NCBI GenBank assembly: GCA_003448675.1
Contig: DLXZ01000240.1
Span: 25,162-33,961 of the forward strand
Reading direction: 5' to 3'
Source: Porticoccaceae bacterium
GTDB lineage: Bacteria > Pseudomonadota > Gammaproteobacteria > Pseudomonadales > Porticoccaceae
Length of the DNA: 8,800 bases
This document shows, piece after piece, positions 6,781 through 8,800 of this stretch. The position numbers and the translations under genes were made by a program. The notes under the pieces are model-generated. The model was given only the letters and a program-made list of their open reading frames with translations. It made no database searches and had not been told where the DNA came from. Within the stretch, counting starts at the first letter, position 1. The number at the start of each line of letters is the position of its first letter.

Positions 6781-6796
6781 CCGGGTCGCCGGTTAA
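6777..6796. terminator. Inverted repeat between the PGPGW gene and gloA, possible bidirectional transcription end
   Basis: TTAACCGG (6777-6784) and CCGGTTAA (6789-6796) form a perfect 8-bp stem with a GTCG loop. The element contains the TAA stops of both convergent genes (6778-6780 plus strand; 6795-6793 minus strand). No clean U-tract follows on either strand (AAAAT after it on the plus strand), so it is not a classical intrinsic terminator. It may still slow polymerase or protect both 3' ends. Confidence 0.4.
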
Positions 6797-7179
6797 AAAT
6801 CCGCCGATAGCAGTTCAATCTTGTAACCGTCGGGGTCTTCCACAAAAGCCAGCACCGTGGTGCCGTGCATCATTGGTCCCGGTTCGCGCACGACCTTGCC
6901 GCCTTTTGAGCGAATCTCCTCGCAGGTGGCATAAACGTCCTCAACGCCAATGGCTATGTGGCCGTAGGCATCACCCAGCTCATAGCTGTCGGTATCCCAG
7001 TTATGGGTGAGCTCAAGCACGGTGTTTTCCTTTTCCGAACCGTAACCGAGAAAAGCCAGGGTGAACTTGCCATCGGGAAAATCCCTTTTGCGCAGCAGTG
7101 TCATGCCCAGAAGCTCGGTATAAAACCCGATGGACTTGTCCAGGTCACCCACCCTGAGCATGGTGTGCAGATATCTCAT
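6793..7179 (-). CDS. gloA: Lactoylglutathione lyase (glyoxalase I, GloA)
   Basis: This cytosolic metalloenzyme isomerises the hemithioacetal of methylglyoxal and glutathione to S-lactoylglutathione, the first step of methylglyoxal detoxification. The 128-residue product is of the short, Ni-dependent bacterial type. All four metal ligands sit at the E. coli positions: His5, Glu56 (VLELTHNW), His74 (YGHIAI) and Glu122 (YKIELL). Two beta-alpha-beta-beta-beta modules of the vicinal oxygen chelate fold cover 1-62 and 70-128. The start is ATG at 7179, with GGGGGAG about 7 nt upstream. It lies 36 bp behind argG and is probably in the same transcript. Confidence 0.97.
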   Translation of the reverse strand: MRYLHTMLRVGDLDKSIGFYTELLGMTLLRKRDFPDGKFTLAFLGYGSEKENTVLELTHNWDTDSYELGDAYGHIAIGVEDVYATCEEIRSKGGKVVREPGPMMHGTTVLAFVEDPDGYKIELLSADF

Positions 7180-7215
7180 CGCTGTCTCCCCCGCTTATCT
7201 TGGTATTGTCCCGCG

Positions 7216-8445
7216 TTACTTTTGAAGACGCTCGGCAGCTATACGCATACGCAGCGCATTGAGCTTGATAAAGCCCTCCGCATCCTGCTGATTGTAGGCG
7301 CCTTCATCGTCATCAAAGGTCGCCATGCGCCCGTCAAAAAGGCTGTTCTCGGACTGCCTGCCCACCACGATGACATTGCCCTTATAGAGTTTAAGCCTGA
7401 CCACGCCACTGACAAAACGCTGGGATTCGTCGATCATGCTCTGCAGCATCCGCCGCTCCGGCGACCACCAGTAACCGTTGTAAATCAGGCTGGCATAGCG
7501 GGGCATCAATTCATCCTTCAAGTGCGCCACCTCCCGGTCCAGAGTGATGGACTCGATGGCCCGGTGGCCACGCAGCATAATGGTGCCGCCCGGCGTTTCA
7601 TAACAACCGCGAGCTTTCATACCCACATAACGATTCTCGACAATATCGGTGCGACCGATACCGTTGGCGCCACCAATCTCATTCAGCCTGGTCAGCACCT
7701 GGGCCGGAGACATGGGCTCGCCATCCAGGGCAACGATATCCCCACCTTCATAACTCAGCTCAATGTAAACCGGCTTATCTGGCGCCTCCTCGGGCGAGAC
7801 GCTCCAACGCCACATATCAGCTTCGGCCTCGGCCCAGGGGTCTTCCAGAATGTCGCCCTCGTAGGAAATATGCAGCAGATTGGCGTCCATTGAATAGGGG
7901 GATTTTTTCTGCTGGCTGGCAAAGTCCACCGGGATGTCACGCTCACGACAATAGGCCATCAGGGTTTCCCGCGAACTCAAATCCCACTCCCGCCAGGGCG
8001 CGATCACCTTGATGCCGGGTTTCAAGGCATAGGCCCCCAGCTCGAAACGCACCTGATCATTCCCTTTTCCGGTAGCGCCATGGGCAATAGCATCGGCCCC
8101 CGTTTCGTTGGCGATTTCAACCAGCCGCTTGGCAATCAGGGGACGGGCAATGGAGGTGCCAAGCAGATACTCGCCTTCGTAAATGGTGTTGGCGCGAAAC
8201 ATGGGATAAACAAAATCCCTGACAAACTCCTCACGCAGGTCGTCGATATAGATTTCCTTCACCCCCATGGCCTCGGCCTTGGCCCGCGCCGGCTCCACTT
8301 CCTCGCCCTGCCCAATATCGGCGGTAAAAGTCACTACCTCACACTGATAGTTATCCTGCAACCAACGCACGATGACGGACGTATCCAGGCCCCCGGAATA
8401 GGCGAGCACGACTTTTTTAACAGAGGGTCGGTTTAATTCGGACAC
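7216..8445 (-). CDS. argG: Argininosuccinate synthase ArgG
   Basis: This cytosolic enzyme joins citrulline and aspartate, using ATP, to form argininosuccinate in arginine synthesis. The frame can be read from a TTG at 8466, but the start is better placed at GTG 8445-8443: AGGGAGG lies 5 nt upstream of that GTG, inside the longer reading. This gives 409 residues, the short bacterial type (about 400; E. coli has 447). The ATP pyrophosphatase PP-loop is AYSGGLDTS at 15-23; [14 protein letters not shown] (122-135) and the later [10 protein letters not shown] and [15 protein letters not shown] are typical. It is followed by gloA after 36 bp and is divergent from pyrC. I found no convincing ArgR box upstream. 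A long antisense frame across this gene is a coding shadow. Confidence 0.97.
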   Translation of the reverse strand: MSELNRPSVKKVVLAYSGGLDTSVIVRWLQDNYQCEVVTFTADIGQGEEVEPARAKAEAMGVKEIYIDDLREEFVRDFVYPMFRANTIYEGEYLLGTSIARPLIAKRLVEIANETGADAIAHGATGKGNDQVRFELGAYALKPGIKVIAPWREWDLSSRETLMAYCRERDIPVDFASQQKKSPYSMDANLLHISYEGDILEDPWAEAEADMWRWSVSPEEAPDKPVYIELSYEGGDIVALDGEPMSPAQVLTRLNEIGGANGIGRTDIVENRYVGMKARGCYETPGGTIMLRGHRAIESITLDREVAHLKDELMPRYASLIYNGYWWSPERRMLQSMIDESQRFVSGVVRLKLYKGNVIVVGRQSENSLFDGRMATFDDDEGAYNQQDAEGFIKLNALRMRIAAERLQK

Positions 8446-8465
8446 AAAGTCCTCCCTAGAAAACA

Positions 8466-8471
8466 AATATA
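8466..8471 (-). promoter_or_regulatory. Possible -10 element for argG
   Basis: On the minus strand, TATATT (8471-8466) matches the -10 box in 5 of 6 bases and lies about 20 nt before the GTG start, giving a very short leader that would still include the AGGGAGG ribosome binding site. The -35 is poor (near TTAAGC at 17 nt). Confidence 0.25.
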
Positions 8472-8486
8472 AAGAAAGTATCGACT

Positions 8487-8508
8487 GCGCTTAAAAAACG
8501 AAAAGCGC
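8487..8508 (-). other. Short inverted repeat upstream of argG
   Basis: GCGCTT (8487-8492) and AAGCGC (8503-8508) flank an A/T-rich 10-nt spacer. No T-tract follows on either strand. It lies upstream of the candidate argG -10, so it could be an operator or chance; no known binding consensus was recognised. Confidence 0.2.
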
Positions 8509-8535
8509 GGCAATTTTAAACCGCTGCTCATCTAA

Positions 8536-8564
8536 TTGACACCTCAACCGGTATCGCCAGGAAT
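8536..8564 (+). promoter_or_regulatory. Possible promoter for pyrC
   Basis: A perfect -35 hexamer TTGACA (8536-8541) is followed after 17 nt by AGGAAT (8559-8564), a 3-of-6 match to TATAAT. This would start transcription about 65 nt before the pyrC ATG. The -10 is weak, so confidence is low. Confidence 0.35.
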
Positions 8565-8634
8565 GGCTTTCCGGTAGGATGTACTCTTCAAGCAAAGCCA
8601 CTCGCAACACCAGCCGGACTATCCTCGACGCTTC

Positions 8635-8800
8635 ATGGACAGCATTACCATTACCCGCCCCGACGACTGGCATCTGCATCTTCGTGACGGGCCGGCGCTG
8701 GCTGATACGGCTGGTGACGCGGCGCGCCACTTCGCCCGGGGCATGGTGATGCCCAACCTGGCGCCACCGGTTACCAGCACCGCCTTGCCGGCAAGGCGGT
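8635..8800 (+). CDS. pyrC: Dihydroorotase PyrC, N-terminal part
   Basis: This zinc enzyme interconverts carbamoyl aspartate and dihydroorotate, the third step of pyrimidine synthesis. The frame starts at ATG 8635 and runs off the window after 55 codons. The opening [14 protein letters not shown] carries the HxH metal-binding motif (His13, His15) and the substrate-contacting Arg17. [14 protein letters not shown] (37-50) is the conserved second block of class II (PyrC-type) dihydroorotases. The last six codons read ALPARR and lie in a perfect 22-bp palindrome, slightly unlike the usual AYRxRI in relatives. No strong Shine-Dalgarno precedes the ATG, and no upstream in-frame start exists nearby. 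It is divergent from argG across about 190 bp. Confidence 0.94.
   Translation, partial: MDSITITRPDDWHLHLRDGPALADTAGDAARHFARGMVMPNLAPPVTSTALPARR
8779..8800. repeat. Perfect 22-bp palindrome inside pyrC
   Basis: ACCGCCTTGCC (8779-8789) is followed directly by its exact reverse complement (8790-8800), with no spacer. It reaches the last base of the window, so it may extend further. It lies in the coding frame of pyrC. It could be a mobile palindromic repeat, a chance coding palindrome, or a fold-back artefact if this is also the end of the assembled sequence. Confidence 0.7.

Noticed and set aside
6958..7893. A 311-codon plus-strand open frame antisense to argG and gloA
   Set aside because: It lies entirely opposite two certain genes (and their 36-bp gap), has no recognisable domain, and is explained by the codon bias of argG.
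8491..8730. A 79-codon minus-strand open frame upstream of argG
   Set aside because: It overlaps the argG/pyrC control region and the start of pyrC, and shows no family features.

Overview
The window looks like a piece of a free-living gammaproteobacterial chromosome, with moderate to high GC and tightly packed core genes. Two gene orders support this: rpoE diverging from nadB, followed by ygfX/sdhE opposite ygfZ, and a gloA-argG-pyrC cluster that, from memory, resembles the Pseudomonas arrangement. RpoE, MucD and PyrC look Pseudomonadales/Cellvibrionales-like, but the genus cannot be named from sequence reading alone. There are no mobile elements, CRISPR arrays, tRNAs or rRNAs.

Layout. (1) Positions 1-2616, minus strand, hold the envelope-stress sigma-E locus in the order rpoE, rseA, rseC, mucD, with mucD cut by the window edge. 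Two things depart from the usual order rpoE-rseA-rseB-rseC-degP/mucD. No rseB (mucB) lies between rseA and rseC, where only 52 bp remain. Also, rpoE and rseA are separated by 222 bp, which contains a sigma-E-like promoter match, a possible 21-codon leader ORF and mutually exclusive hairpins. (2) Positions 2617-2823 are the divergent rpoE/nadB control region, and nadB runs to 4449 on the plus strand. (3) Positions 4483-5210, minus strand, hold sdhE-ygfX, convergent with nadB and divergent from ygfZ. (4) Positions 5342-6780, plus strand, hold ygfZ and, overlapping it by 4 bp, a PGPGW-type small membrane protein. (5) Positions 6793-8445, minus strand, hold argG-gloA. (6) pyrC starts at 8635 on the plus strand and leaves the window after 55 codons.

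How the genes work together. RpoE is the envelope-stress sigma factor, RseA its membrane anti-sigma factor, RseC an accessory membrane redox-type protein, and MucD the periplasmic protease. NadB makes iminoaspartate for NAD synthesis and is an FAD enzyme. SdhE is the flavinylation factor for succinate dehydrogenase, and YgfZ supports Fe-S enzymes. ArgG, GloA and PyrC are housekeeping enzymes of arginine synthesis, methylglyoxal detoxification and pyrimidine synthesis. Several starts are not ATG: nadB GTG, rseC TTG, the PGPGW gene GTG and argG GTG.

I see no wholly unknown gene system here. The best lead is the altered sigma-E operon: a missing rseB plus a long, structured leader in front of the anti-sigma gene.
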